Notes: generated by a model not told the origin, from the letters alone. A stretch of DNA of 64,000 nucleotides from Cupriavidus gilardii (GCF_008801915.1 NZ_VZOV01000004.1:62001-126000); one strand, 5' to 3'. Counted from the stretch's first letter, positions 6,261 to 13,757 are shown. Numbers and translations are program-made.

Positions 6261-7055
6261 TCAAAAATCTCCAACGCCTGACCGGTACTTGACGCGGCCA
6301 ATGATGCTGATGTGTTCTGTGTGTTCCGGCGCCACCATGATGGGCTCATATCGCTCATGGTTGTCACTGACCACCCTCAACCCCCCATCTGGCAGCCTGA
6401 ATAGGCGCTTGACAAGCAGCTCGCCAGCATAGACCAAGGCAAAGACGCCCCCATTGGCCGGCACTCTCGTATCTGCGCGATCGACTATCACGGTGTCGTC
6501 ATGGAACAGTCGCGGCTCCATGCTGTCTCCATTGACCTTCACCGCTACCAGATTTTTTGGCTTTGCATCGAGTCGTCGTATGTAGTCCGCCTGAAACGGC
6601 AACGGCTCCCTTTCCTCGATGTGCCAAGCCTCCCTCCCACTCCCCGCCGACAATTCCACGTCAATCCTCGTAACCAGAACCGTGGACTCCTTCGGGAGTT
6701 CTTCTAGGCTCTCATAAGTAACAATTGGCCGTACTACCACCCCCGCAAGCGTCGTTGGGGATGGCAGAGGATTGTAAGCAAGCGCTACAGAATTCTCGTT
6801 AAGTGTTTCTTCTATCTGAATTGCGCCGTTAGGGAGCTTGACAGCGACCATTGGTGGCGTACCAGTTTGTAGCCATGTGGCGCTACAGCCAATTTCTGCC
6901 TGAGCTTTCAACATCCCCCGCTGGGATATCCCGCGCCGCTCCCAATTGTTGATCGTTTGCTGTGACTGATTAAGCACACGAGCCACTTCCGTAGGCGTCT
7001 CTAGCCCCTTCAGTTTTCTCGCGGCCTCGTAAAGGCGAACCATGGTTTCGTGCAT
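6261..7055 (-). CDS. CI/LexA-type prophage repressor
   Basis: 264 residues from the ATG at 7055. N-terminal helix-turn-helix (about residues 20-45, TPTEVARVLNQSQQTINNWE) for operator binding, and a C-terminal S24 peptidase domain with the catalytic serine in VNGDSME (Ser178) and lysine in LLVKRLF (Lys216). An Ala-Gly pair at residues 104-105 (TTLAGVV) is a fitting self-cleavage site, so RecA-stimulated cleavage after DNA damage is expected. Start is uncertain: Met5 is an alternative, and the frame is open further upstream but that part covers the operators. It divides the two early operons and should bind the four 17-bp sites at 5788-5828 and 7090-7130. Confidence 0.9.
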   Translation of the reverse strand: MHETMVRLYEAARKLKGLETPTEVARVLNQSQQTINNWERRGISQRGMLKAQAEIGCSATWLQTGTPPMVAVKLPNGAIQIEETLNENSVALAYNPLPSPTTLAGVVVRPIVTYESLEELPKESTVLVTRIDVELSAGSGREAWHIEEREPLPFQADYIRRLDAKPKNLVAVKVNGDSMEPRLFHDDTVIVDRADTRVPANGGVFALVYAGELLVKRLFRLPDGGLRVVSDNHERYEPIMVAPEHTEHISIIGRVKYRSGVGDF

Positions 7056-7089
7056 GGCGCGGATGTTCTCACGAGTAAACGTTTCGTTG

Positions 7090-7137
7090 ATAAACGTAGT
7101 GTTTGACTTTCCGTTAAACGTCATGTTTAATACCCGC
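7090..7137 (+). promoter_or_regulatory. Rightward early promoter PR with two operators
   Basis: TTGACT (7103-7108) and TTTAAT (7126-7131) are 17 bases apart. Operators ATAAACGTAGTGTTTGA (7090-7106) and TTAAACGTCATGTTTAA (7114-7130) cover the -35 and -10 boxes and start 24 bp apart, the same layout as the leftward promoter. The expected transcript start is about 7138, which is the A of the Cro-like gene's ATG, so this message may be leaderless. The repressor is read the other way from the same region; its own promoter is not clear. Confidence 0.85.
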
Positions 7138-7410
7138 ATGAACGCGAAAAAGACCGCCGTCCATGCGGACTGGCAAATCATCCAGAGCCTTGGCGGCCCC
7201 GCCAAAGTCGCAGAGCTGCTTGGGTACGACAAGCGGGGCGGTATCCAGCGAGTTCACAACTGGAGGGTACGAGGCATCCCCCCCTCCGTAAAGATCGCCT
7301 TCCCGGCGCTGTTCCTCCGTGAGATCACGCACAGCCAGGACGCAAGCGACGACGTGCAGCCCCCGGTTGGGCTGTCGAGCAGGAAGAAGTCGAAGAAGAA
7401 CAAGCAATAA
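7138..7410 (+). CDS. Cro-like DNA-binding protein
   Basis: 90 residues. A Cro/YdaS-type helix-turn-helix fills residues 12-50 (IIQSLGGPAKVAELLGYDK, then IQRVHNWRVRGIPPSVK), the usual signature of the first gene opposite a CI repressor. The tail is basic (SRKKSKKNKQ). The ATG at 7138 has no Shine-Dalgarno and coincides with the predicted start of transcription. An upstream in-frame ATG at 7042 lies before the promoter and is rejected. Expected role: bind the shared operators and shut off repressor synthesis on induction. Confidence 0.85.
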   Translation: MNAKKTAVHADWQIIQSLGGPAKVAELLGYDKRGGIQRVHNWRVRGIPPSVKIAFPALFLREITHSQDASDDVQPPVGLSSRKKSKKNKQ

Positions 7411-7440
7411 GGTCATTTATTTAGCCGTGGCATCCATTCG

Positions 7441-7887
7441 ATGCCTTCTTTTTTAGGCGAGGCTCAAGTGTCAACTCCAGTGTCAACTGTCCCCACTCAG
7501 TTCGAAATGCCTCTTATGTGCCTGATGGAAAAGCCAAAACCTGTTGACAGCAACATCGTGGCGGCCATCAGCAGCGAGGCTCAACTGATCCGCAAGGCGA
7601 TCGAACTGTCGCGGTTCAAGTTCCTGGAAAAGACGTATGCGGGATACCTGGGCCTCTCGCCTAGCCAATTCTCCAAGATCAAAAACGGACGCGACTCGGC
7701 AGGGAAGATCTGGCACATGCCCATCACGTCTGTGGCCCGGTTCGAATGCTTGGTCGGCCATACCCTGATTACTCAGTGGATCGCTTACCAGCGCGACTTG
7801 ATGTTCAACGATGACCTGCGCGAGCTGCACGAAGCCGAGCAGAAGGCTGCAACTCTCCGGGCAAAGATCCTGGGGAAGGCGGCATAA
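7441..7887 (+). CDS. Phage HTH regulator, possibly CII-like
   Basis: 148 residues. Middle part holds YAGYLGLSPSQFSKIKNGRD, a helix-turn-helix of the kind in phage CII/CP76-type regulators, followed by RFECLVGHTLITQWIAYQRD. Position between the Cro-like gene and the replication initiator is where lambdoid phages carry cII. No ribosome site precedes the ATG at 7441; in-frame ATGs at 7507, 7516 and 7528 are alternatives and the HTH is kept in all. Activator of the repressor promoter is the likely role, by position only. Confidence 0.6.
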   Translation: MPSFLGEAQVSTPVSTVPTQFEMPLMCLMEKPKPVDSNIVAAISSEAQLIRKAIELSRFKFLEKTYAGYLGLSPSQFSKIKNGRDSAGKIWHMPITSVARFECLVGHTLITQWIAYQRDLMFNDDLRELHEAEQKAATLRAKILGKAA

Positions 7888-7900
7888 GCAGGAGCAAGGG

Positions 7901-8650
7901 ATGGATTGGTTTCGCTGGTGGCATGGCACCGTGAATGACCCGAAGTTCCAATGGGTGGCCCGCAAGAGTGGTCAGTGCGTTGGATCGGTCATCGCTGTGT
8001 GGGCAGCTCTTCTTGAGCACGCCAGCAGTGCAACGCAATGCAACGCAGATGCAACGCGAGGCAACGTTGCATCGTTCGATTGCAGCGATTTCGACGTTGC
8101 GTTCGGTTTCGAGGACGGGGTTGTCAGCGCGATTTTCGAGGCGATGGAGCAGAAGGGACTGATCGTTGACGGCGCCATTGCCAAGTGGAACGAACGTCAG
8201 CCCAAACGCGAAGATTCCGGCAATCCCTTTACTGGCGCGCTTTCCAGCACTGAGAGGTCCCGCATCCACCGCGAGAAAAAGAAACGCGAAGCATCGCAAT
8301 GCAACGACATGCAACGCGATGCAACGCACGGGAACGACAGAGAAGATAAGAGTAGAGAAGAAATAAAAACAAAAACAGCGCGTGTCGCGCTCACCGTTGA
8401 AGACCTTGTTGCTGACGGTCTGACAGCAGAGACGGCCACCGACTGGCTGGCATTCCGCAAGCAGAAGCGCGCGCCTCTAACGCAGACAGCCTGGAATGGT
8501 CTGAAGGCCGAGGCAGCGAAAGCAGGGTGGTCGCTGGAAGCCGTCGTGACGAAGTGCATGGCGCGGGGCTGGCAAGGATTCGAGGCAGCTTGGGTCAAGG
8601 ACGAGAAGCCAGACCTGCCGCAGCAAAGCCGATTCGCGGGGCTGAAATGA
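7901..8650 (+). CDS. Phage replication initiator (O/DnaT-like)
   Basis: 249 residues, ATG at 7901 with AGGAG upstream. N-terminus MDWFRWWHGTVNDPKFQWVA and AVWAALLEHAS are typical of the winged-helix domain of phage replication initiators/replisome organisers. Residues about 125-165 are a charged, Gln/Asn-rich linker; the C-terminal part (VEDLVADGLTAETATDWLAF, WNGLKAEAAKAGWSLEAVV) resembles the DnaT-like helicase-recruiting domain. It precedes a DnaB-type helicase gene. The gene contains two clusters of GCAACG repeats and an A-rich tract, listed separately as a probable origin, as in gene O of lambda. Confidence 0.82.
   Translation: MDWFRWWHGTVNDPKFQWVARKSGQCVGSVIAVWAALLEHASSATQCNADATRGNVASFDCSDFDVAFGFEDGVVSAIFEAMEQKGLIVDGAIAKWNERQPKREDSGNPFTGALSSTERSRIHREKKKREASQCNDMQRDATHGNDREDKSREEIKTKTARVALTVEDLVADGLTAETATDWLAFRKQKRAPLTQTAWNGLKAEAAKAGWSLEAVVTKCMARGWQGFEAAWVKDEKPDLPQQSRFAGLK
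8029..8380. other. Probable phage replication origin inside initiator gene
   Basis: Cluster 1: TGCAACGC at 8029, 8039 and 8050 and GCAACGTTGC at 8061, spaced 10-11 bp. Cluster 2: 10-bp units at 8291, 8301, 8311, 8321 and 8331 with consensus GCAACGCNAT. Immediately after, 8338-8378 is an A-rich, purine-rich tract in an otherwise G+C-rich gene. Iterons on one helix face followed by an easily melted tract is the plan of lambda ori, which also lies inside its initiator gene. Function is inferred from this layout only. Confidence 0.6.
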
Positions 8651-9060
8651 CGACGCTGCCCTACGGTGCAAAGCCGATTCTGGATGCTCGCCTGAACGGC
8701 AAGCGGCCTGCCGATCTGGTGATCGTCTCGCTGGTTGGCGCGCTGGATGAGGTGAACCCGGTGGTGCTGGCGAACCCGGATCGGGACTACGACTGGCGCT
8801 GGATGCGTGGCCTGAAGGCATGCGTCTTTGCCAAGCCGGGTATCCGGTTTGCACCGACCTTGATCGGAATCGGGCGGTTCGCCCCGGAGTGGTTGGGGTT
8901 GTGGGACGTGGAGTCGCATGAGGGCGCCGACTGCATCGTCCACATCAAGCCGGATTCGTTGGATAAGCGCCGCTTCGAGGCGAGTGACTACGCGGCGATC
9001 TACTGGCCGTGGACGCAGTACGAGAACAAGCAATTCCGGGGGACCGATGAGACTGATTGA
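8647..9060 (+). CDS. Hypothetical protein between initiator and helicase
   Basis: 137 residues, ATG overlapping the initiator stop (ATGA). Sequence MTTLPYGAKPILDARLNGKR with a strand-turn-strand front (DLVIVSLVGALD, NPVVLANPDRDYDWRWM) and a mixed end (IYWPWTQYENKQFRG). No domain that I recognise; similar proteins travel with phage helicase genes. Coupled to both neighbours (overlap of 14 bp with the helicase), so a replication-linked role is plausible. Confidence 0.65.
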   Translation: MTTLPYGAKPILDARLNGKRPADLVIVSLVGALDEVNPVVLANPDRDYDWRWMRGLKACVFAKPGIRFAPTLIGIGRFAPEWLGLWDVESHEGADCIVHIKPDSLDKRRFEASDYAAIYWPWTQYENKQFRGTDETD

Positions 9061-10012
9061 CGATTCTGTAGACCTGACGCCGTACCTCCGCGAGCCGGAG
9101 GAAGGCCACAAGGTACGCGCGGCCAGCGAGTGGGCAAAGGACGTGATCGACGTTTTCTACCGACCGCGTACTGCCCCGAAAGTTGGGCTGGGCTTCCAGA
9201 AGACGTGGGCTGACTTCGAGATTCGTCCGGCTGAGGTGACGCTGTGGGCCGGCATCAATGGCCACGGCAAATCCCAGTTCGTCGGCCATGTCACGCTGAA
9301 TCAGTGCCAGCAGGGCCAGCGCGTGTGCGTGGCATCGCTGGAGATGGCGCCCAAGCGTTCGATGGCCCGTATGTCGCGCCAGGCGTGGGGCGGTAACGAG
9401 CCGTCTATGGACTTCATCCGGAATTTCCATGCATGGACGGATGGCCGTCTCTGGCTCTATGACCACGTGGGCAACTCGAACCCCGAGACCATGGTGGCGA
9501 TCATCCGATACGCCGCCGACAAGTTCGGGATCCAGCAGTTCGTCGTGGACAACCTGACCAAGGTCGTGGACGGCGAGGACAACTACAACGCCCAAAAGGA
9601 CTTCGTGAACCGGCTTTGTACGGTGGCCCACGATACCGGCGTCCATGTCCACCTTGTTGCCCATGTGCGCAAGAGCAAGAGCGAGAAGGAGCAGCCCGGC
9701 AAGTTCGACGTGAAGGGCGCGGGCTCGATCACCGATCTGGTGGACAACGTGTTCATCGTGTGGCGCAACAAGGCCAAGGAAGAGGCTGTGCGCAGCGGGG
9801 ACATGAAGTACGACCTCAGCGAGCCAGACACGATTTTGCAGCTCGAGAAGCAGCGCAACGGCGAGACGGAGGGGCACTACGGCTTCTGGTTCGACCCGGC
9901 GTCCCTGCAGTACCTGGAAGCGCGTGGTGACGTGCCACAACGCTACAAGGTCGAGCTGCCCAAGGCGGAGCGGCCTCGTTCGGAAACGGTTGATATCGAG
10001 GGGGCATTCTGA
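9047..10012 (+). CDS. DnaB-type replicative helicase (C-terminal domain only)
   Basis: 321 residues from ATG 9047. A RecA-like motor: Walker A AGINGHGKSQ (Lys75), LEMAPKRSMARM after it, Walker B IQQFVVDNLTKVV, and HVHLVAHVRKSK with GAGSITDLVDNVFIVWRN, the pattern of DnaB/Twinkle helicases. The N-terminal primase-binding domain of DnaB is missing; the first 55 residues are short and different. This form is common in phages and is loaded by its own initiator. It unwinds DNA at the phage fork. Start codon lies within the previous gene; a GGGGGA precedes it. Confidence 0.88.
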   Translation: MRLIDDSVDLTPYLREPEEGHKVRAASEWAKDVIDVFYRPRTAPKVGLGFQKTWADFEIRPAEVTLWAGINGHGKSQFVGHVTLNQCQQGQRVCVASLEMAPKRSMARMSRQAWGGNEPSMDFIRNFHAWTDGRLWLYDHVGNSNPETMVAIIRYAADKFGIQQFVVDNLTKVVDGEDNYNAQKDFVNRLCTVAHDTGVHVHLVAHVRKSKSEKEQPGKFDVKGAGSITDLVDNVFIVWRNKAKEEAVRSGDMKYDLSEPDTILQLEKQRNGETEGHYGFWFDPASLQYLEARGDVPQRYKVELPKAERPRSETVDIEGAF

Positions 10013-10014
10013 CC

Positions 10015-10299
10015 ATGAGGATCACCCAAGAGCTGGCCGCGGATCTTCGCTACCTGTCTGCCGAACTCCAATGGGAGGAAGCCGACAAGGCCGAGGTGCG
10101 GCAGGCAATCCGCGAGAACCCGGAATTCTTCGAGCATTTCTGGACCGTATTCGCGCAGGCGCATCGCCTCGGGTATCGCTTCCATGCTGAGAACGGGTTC
10201 CAGAAGTTGGACGACTTCTGCGCCAAGAACGGTCTGCCCGATCCCTATGGGCGCGAATTCACCGGCGCTGAGTTGGATGCACTGGAGCGGAAGGCATGA
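10015..10299 (+). CDS. Hypothetical protein after helicase
   Basis: 94 residues, MRITQELAADLRYLSAELQW onward, almost wholly helical and acidic, with FFEHFWTVFAQAHRLGYRF in the centre. It starts three bases after the helicase stop and its stop overlaps the next ATG. No known domain. Context suggests a helicase or nuclease partner, but nothing in the sequence shows this. Confidence 0.65.
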   Translation: MRITQELAADLRYLSAELQWEEADKAEVRQAIRENPEFFEHFWTVFAQAHRLGYRFHAENGFQKLDDFCAKNGLPDPYGREFTGAELDALERKA

Positions 10300-10706
10300 C
10301 GCAAGACGAAATGTTGGCCATCGCTACTTGCTGCGACCCGGAGCCTGTCGCCACTACGCGCGCGGGAGACCGCATGCGCGCCCTAGGCCGGCTCAAGACC
10401 GGCGCGATGAACAAGACCGAGCAAGCCTACGCACGGCATCTGGACCTGCGCAGGCAAGCCGGTGAAGTGCTGTGGTTCCGGTTCGAGGGCATGAAGCTGC
10501 GGCTCGCGGACAACACGTTCTACACGCCGGACTTTGCCGTGATGGCGGCCGACGGACAGCTGGAGTGCCACGAAGTGAAGGGCTTCTGGACCGACGATGC
10601 GCGCGTGAAGATCAAGGTAGCAGCAGAGCAATACCCGCTCACGTTCCTGGCCGTGAAGGCCAAGGCGAAGAAGGACGGCGGCGGTTGGGCGATTGAGACA
10701 TTCTAG
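10296..10706 (+). CDS. DUF1064 PD-(D/E)XK nuclease-like protein
   Basis: 136 residues. The core MNKTEQAYARHLDLRRQAGE, FRFEGMKLRLADNTFYTPDF, LECHEVKGFWTDDARVKIKV and YPLTFLAV follows the DUF1064 family, a PD-(D/E)XK fold: the Asp of TPDF and Glu-x-Lys of HEVKG are the metal and catalytic residues. Families like this are thought to replace RusA-type resolvases or trim DNA during phage replication. An in-frame start overlaps the previous gene by four bases. Catalytic residues look intact. Confidence 0.8.
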   Translation: MTQDEMLAIATCCDPEPVATTRAGDRMRALGRLKTGAMNKTEQAYARHLDLRRQAGEVLWFRFEGMKLRLADNTFYTPDFAVMAADGQLECHEVKGFWTDDARVKIKVAAEQYPLTFLAVKAKAKKDGGGWAIETF

Positions 10707-10717
10707 GGAGAACTGAC

Positions 10718-11557
10718 ATGGACAAGGAAGCGGTGGGGATGGAACAAGCCGAGCGCGAGGCGTTCGAGAAGTGGTGGTTCGACTCGGACTCGTTCGAGTA
10801 TGGGCATACCGAATCAGCGCAATCCGCATGGGAAGCTGGCCGCACCGCCCTACGCGCCGAGCACCTCGCGCAGCAGCCGGCAGCGCAGGCGGCGGGGCTG
10901 ACGGATGAGCAGATCGAAGAAGTTTGGAGCGGCGTTGAATGGAAAGACCTGTCTCCAGTTCATGAAGGGTTCGAGAAGGCACTGCGCCTGCGTTTTGCCC
11001 GCGCCATCGAGCGCGCCCTGCTATCCCGCGCCGCGCCGAGCGCGCAGCAGGCCGAGCCGGATGGCATCGCTTGTTCTTCGTGTGGGCTGACGATGCAGCA
11101 ATCGCGGATGCTGGCCGAGCAGCCCGCCGAGGAAGCGCGCGGGGTGGATGTCGTCACGCATGCAAAGATCGTTGCCAATTGCCTTATGGCGGCGAAGCAA
11201 ATCCTTGGCGACCACTGGAACGGCGCATGCGACGACGCGCTCACCCATGCGGATACGCTGGTCGCCCTGCTCGCCGCGCCCGCCGCAGGGACGGGGCACG
11301 GAAAACCGTTCGGATGGGCCAGCGCCAGCAATGGCAACTATTTCACACGGTCCGAACGGATCGCCAAACGCATCGGCGGATTGGTCCCGGTCTACACCGC
11401 ACCGCAAGCCGCTACCGGGGCGCAGGGGCTGATCGCGCTGTTACGTGAAGCGCGCGGCGTAGTGGAGCGGCAATGGGATGAAAGCAACACGGCAGCGGAC
11501 CACGACCTGTTGCAACGAATTGATGCCGCCCTCGCCGCGTCGAAGGAGGGAGCGTGA
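10718..11557 (+). CDS. Modular hypothetical phage protein
   Basis: 279 residues, preceded by GGGAG. Made of several modules common in accessory proteins of Burkholderia and Ralstonia phages: a front (EREAFEKWWFDSDSFEYG, SAWEAGRTALRAE), Ala/Gln-rich linkers, GLTDEQIEEVW, a helical ALTHADTLVALLAAPAAG, and a C-terminal HGKPFGWASASNGNYFTRSE with VPVYTAP. Two Cys pairs occur near residue 116-121 only. Such proteins vary by module shuffling; function unknown. Confidence 0.68.
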   Translation: MDKEAVGMEQAEREAFEKWWFDSDSFEYGHTESAQSAWEAGRTALRAEHLAQQPAAQAAGLTDEQIEEVWSGVEWKDLSPVHEGFEKALRLRFARAIERALLSRAAPSAQQAEPDGIACSSCGLTMQQSRMLAEQPAEEARGVDVVTHAKIVANCLMAAKQILGDHWNGACDDALTHADTLVALLAAPAAGTGHGKPFGWASASNGNYFTRSERIAKRIGGLVPVYTAPQAATGAQGLIALLREARGVVERQWDESNTAADHDLLQRIDAALAASKEGA

Positions 11558-11787
11558 TGGACAAGCGCACGTTGGACGAACTGACGCGATTGCATTCGAA
11601 CCTGACGACGTTCGGCGCCGTTATCGCCGTCTTGGAAGGCGGCACGGTCTACGGCGGCGTCGCCAGCGAGAAGGCTGCAAACCGGATCATCGCCACCTGC
11701 AAGAAGGAAATGGACCGCCTCGTCACCCGGTACGACGACTTGCGCGCCGCCTCGCAAGCGGCAGAGGGGGAGCGCAATCATGGGTGA
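11557..11787 (+). CDS. Small hypothetical phage protein
   Basis: 76 residues, MDKRTLDELTRLHSNLTTFG onward, mainly helical with EKAANRIIATCKKEMDRLV. AAGGAGGGAG lies before the ATG at 11557, which shares a base with the previous stop. Ends overlapping the next gene by 8 bp. Function unknown. Confidence 0.62.
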   Translation: MDKRTLDELTRLHSNLTTFGAVIAVLEGGTVYGGVASEKAANRIIATCKKEMDRLVTRYDDLRAASQAAEGERNHG

Positions 11788-12208
11788 GCTGAACCTGGAC
11801 GAGCTGGGGCGGCTGGCGAAGGCGGCAACGCCGGGGCCGTGGGAATGGTGGACCAGCAATAGCTTCCTGCGCCTTAGTGGCTCGGATGGACGCGATGGCG
11901 GCGTGCTGTATGCCTGCAATATCCGGAACGAGTACGCAACCGTCGTGGTGTCCGAGGCGGATCGCCGCTTCATCGCGGAAGCACGTACCGCGTTGCCGGC
12001 CCTGATCGCCCGCATCCGCGAGCTGGAGCAGGAGAACGCCGCACTGCGGACCATTGCGGAGCGGTATCGATTCCTGCGTGACACCGCGATCCAAGTCCAG
12101 TCCTACAAGATGGGCAACCCGAATTGGCTATTCGGAGGGATGGAATTGCGCGGCCCCACATTCGACGCCGCCATCGACACGGCACGCAAGGAGAAAGGAC
12201 ATGGCTGA
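11780..12208 (+). CDS. Hypothetical phage protein (Ead/Ea22-like front)
   Basis: 142 residues. The front (LDELGRLAKAATPGPWEWW) and ADRRFIAEARTALPALIARI followed by a coiled coil are a familiar phage pattern, resembling the Ead/Ea22-like proteins of lambdoid phages in which a variable body is joined to a fixed 'PGPW' head and 'FI-A-AR' block. The tail (WLFGGMELRGPTFDAAIDTA) is the variable part. Function unknown. Confidence 0.68.
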   Translation: MGELNLDELGRLAKAATPGPWEWWTSNSFLRLSGSDGRDGGVLYACNIRNEYATVVVSEADRRFIAEARTALPALIARIRELEQENAALRTIAERYRFLRDTAIQVQSYKMGNPNWLFGGMELRGPTFDAAIDTARKEKGHG

Positions 12209-12695
12209 ACTGATCGAGGAACTTCGCTGGAGCCTTGAGAATGGAACCGGTGGCCCGCGCACAAAGGAAGCATTGCGGCGCGCGATTGCCGCTCTGGACC
12301 GCCACGCCACGAACGGGCAGCGGGCGGGAGTGCCGGAGGGGTATGTGCTGATGCCCGTGGAACTCACGCCGGAAATGATCAAGGCTGGAGCGAACAGCGG
12401 CGGCCTGGGCATGAATTTCCTCGAATGGATGGGCCGACTGTCTATTGCATGGCGGCACATGCTTGCCGCCGCGCCCACGCCCGATATCGGAATGGCGATA
12501 TCGACCGTGCCGGAGGGGTGGAGGATATCGCAGGACGAGGAAGGCATCGAGATTACGTCGCCCAGTGGGGACGGTTGCTACCTGTGGGACATCGATCAGC
12601 GGAATGCCGACGCACTGCGGCCGGATCAATACCGCGAAGTGTTCCGCCAACTGTGCCAAGACCTAATCGCCGCTGCGTCCAAGGACACGAAATGA
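12201..12695 (+). CDS. Modular phage protein with VPVE-TPEMI-like unit
   Basis: 164 residues, AAGGAG before the ATG at 12201. Residues about 48-95 contain GYVLMPVELTPEMIKAGANS and AWRHMLAAAPTP, a unit repeated in other form in the next gene. The C-terminal half (VPEGWRISQDEEGIEITSPS then CYLWDI) is a different strand-rich module. No enzymatic motif. Typical phage mosaic accessory gene. Confidence 0.66.
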   Translation: MAELIEELRWSLENGTGGPRTKEALRRAIAALDRHATNGQRAGVPEGYVLMPVELTPEMIKAGANSGGLGMNFLEWMGRLSIAWRHMLAAAPTPDIGMAISTVPEGWRISQDEEGIEITSPSGDGCYLWDIDQRNADALRPDQYREVFRQLCQDLIAAASKDTK

Positions 12696-13144
12696 AGACG
12701 ATCACCTACGACCACACGAAGTGGAAACTGGTGCCGGTAGAGCCGACGCCGGAAATGATCGTCATAGCTGACAGAACATTCGCAACCCCGGGCAGTTCGA
12801 CGCGAGCGAGATACGGTGCGATGCTGGCAGTCGCGCCAGAAGCCCCGGAGAGGCAAGAGCCGGCGTCTCCGGATGAACGTATTCAAGCGTTATTCCGCAG
12901 CCGGCTGACCCCGTATGGGATGTTGATCCGCGCACTCAGGATCGTTGCTGGCTCGTCCCTTTATGAAATGGCCGTGAGCATGGACAAGTCGCCGGCAGAG
13001 CTGTCCGCCATCGAAATGGGGCGCAAGCCGGCTACGCCTGAACTCGCATCGCTCACAGCCAAGTTCTTTGCCGACAAGGGTATCCACGGCACGCAGGCGG
13101 CGCTCATGGTCGCGGTTGAGGCCAGCAAGGGGGAGAAGGGATGA
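12692..13144 (+). CDS. Phage protein: TPEMI unit fused to XRE-type HTH
   Basis: 150 residues. The first 55 (KWKLVPVEPTPEMIVIADRT, RYGAMLAVAPEAP) repeat the unit seen in the previous gene. Residues about 75-130 form a helix-turn-helix of the XRE class (LIRALRIVAGSSLYEMAVSM, SPAELSAIEMGRKPATPEL), as in small plasmid and phage regulators. The joining of an accessory-gene module to a DNA-binding domain is uncommon. It may be a regulator; no target site is evident. Confidence 0.65.
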   Translation: MKTITYDHTKWKLVPVEPTPEMIVIADRTFATPGSSTRARYGAMLAVAPEAPERQEPASPDERIQALFRSRLTPYGMLIRALRIVAGSSLYEMAVSMDKSPAELSAIEMGRKPATPELASLTAKFFADKGIHGTQAALMVAVEASKGEKG

Positions 13145-13254
13145 CGTGGCTTCATCAATTCCTGTTGCAACTGGCCTGTTTCGCGCCGTTGGGGCTCATG
13201 GCGGTTGTGGCCGTGTATCTGGCGTTGAGGAAAGGACCGCGCGATGACCAATGA
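13141..13254 (+). CDS. 37-residue single-span membrane protein
   Basis: ATG overlaps the stop of the previous gene (ATGA). MTWLHQFLLQLACFAPLGLM continues hydrophobic to YLAL, then a basic end RKGPRDDQ. One membrane span with the C-terminus probably inside. It overlaps the next gene by 11 bp. Function unknown. Confidence 0.55.
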   Translation: MTWLHQFLLQLACFAPLGLMAVVAVYLALRKGPRDDQ

Positions 13255-13498
13255 CCAGATGCGCGAGGCGTGGCTCAAGTCCGGCATCCGGGCCACGGCC
13301 GTCAACTACACCGTATTCCGGGCGGCTTGGTACGCAGCCCACACCATCGGCTTCGCCGCCGGCATGGAGCAGGCCGAAAAGGTGTGTCGCGTTCACGCAG
13401 AGTGCTGCCGACAAGCAGAAAGCCCGGTAGGCGCGTGGCATGCAGAAGCCTGTGCCGACGCCATCCGCGCGGAGATACCGCATGTGGTCCAAGAATAA
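13244..13498 (+). CDS. Small hypothetical phage protein
   Basis: 84 residues, MTNDQMREAWLKSGIRATAV onward. Contains AAWYAAHTIGFAAGMEQAE and Cys-rich EKVCRVHAECCRQAE, then a helical end. The FAAGMEQAE element is common in phage accessory proteins. AAGGA upstream of the ATG. Function unknown. Confidence 0.62.
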   Translation: MTNDQMREAWLKSGIRATAVNYTVFRAAWYAAHTIGFAAGMEQAEKVCRVHAECCRQAESPVGAWHAEACADAIRAEIPHVVQE

Positions 13499-13757
13499 AT
13501 CCAAGCCCACCACCGCAGAGCGCCGGCACATCGAGCGCATCAAGTCGATGGACTGCGGGTGCTGTGGTGCCCGTGGTCCGTGCGATGCGCACGAGATCAA
13601 CCAAGGCCAGTGGTACACGGCAATCCCGCTCTGCCAGGACTGCCATACCGGCGCGTTCAACGGGATCCACGGGCAGAAGCGCATGTGGAAGGTGCTAAAG
13701 AAGGACGAAATCTCAGTGTTGAACGACACCATCCGGCTACTTATGGAGGCGGCATGA
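13482..13757 (+). CDS. HNH nuclease-like protein (Ref/DUF968 type)
   Basis: 91 residues. RRHIERIKSMDCGCCGARGP with CDAHEI, then IPLCQDCHTGAFNGIHGQKR: Cys pairs plus His-Glu and Cys-x-x-Cys-His match the zinc-supported HNH fold of the Ref/DUF968 group of phage proteins that aid recombination or cut DNA. Length is near that of the isolated HNH domain. It overlaps the upstream gene by 17 bp. Metal and catalytic His positions appear intact; activity is inferred. Confidence 0.72.
   Translation: MWSKNKSKPTTAERRHIERIKSMDCGCCGARGPCDAHEINQGQWYTAIPLCQDCHTGAFNGIHGQKRMWKVLKKDEISVLNDTIRLLMEAA

Noticed and set aside
7075..7091. Third operator at PR (GTAAACGTTTCGTTGAT)
   Set aside because: Only one half matches the consensus, and it overlaps the next operator by two bases at a spacing unlike the others.
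7042..7137. Upstream extension of the Cro-like gene
   Set aside because: It would lie before the promoter and cover both operators, so those bases cannot be in the message.
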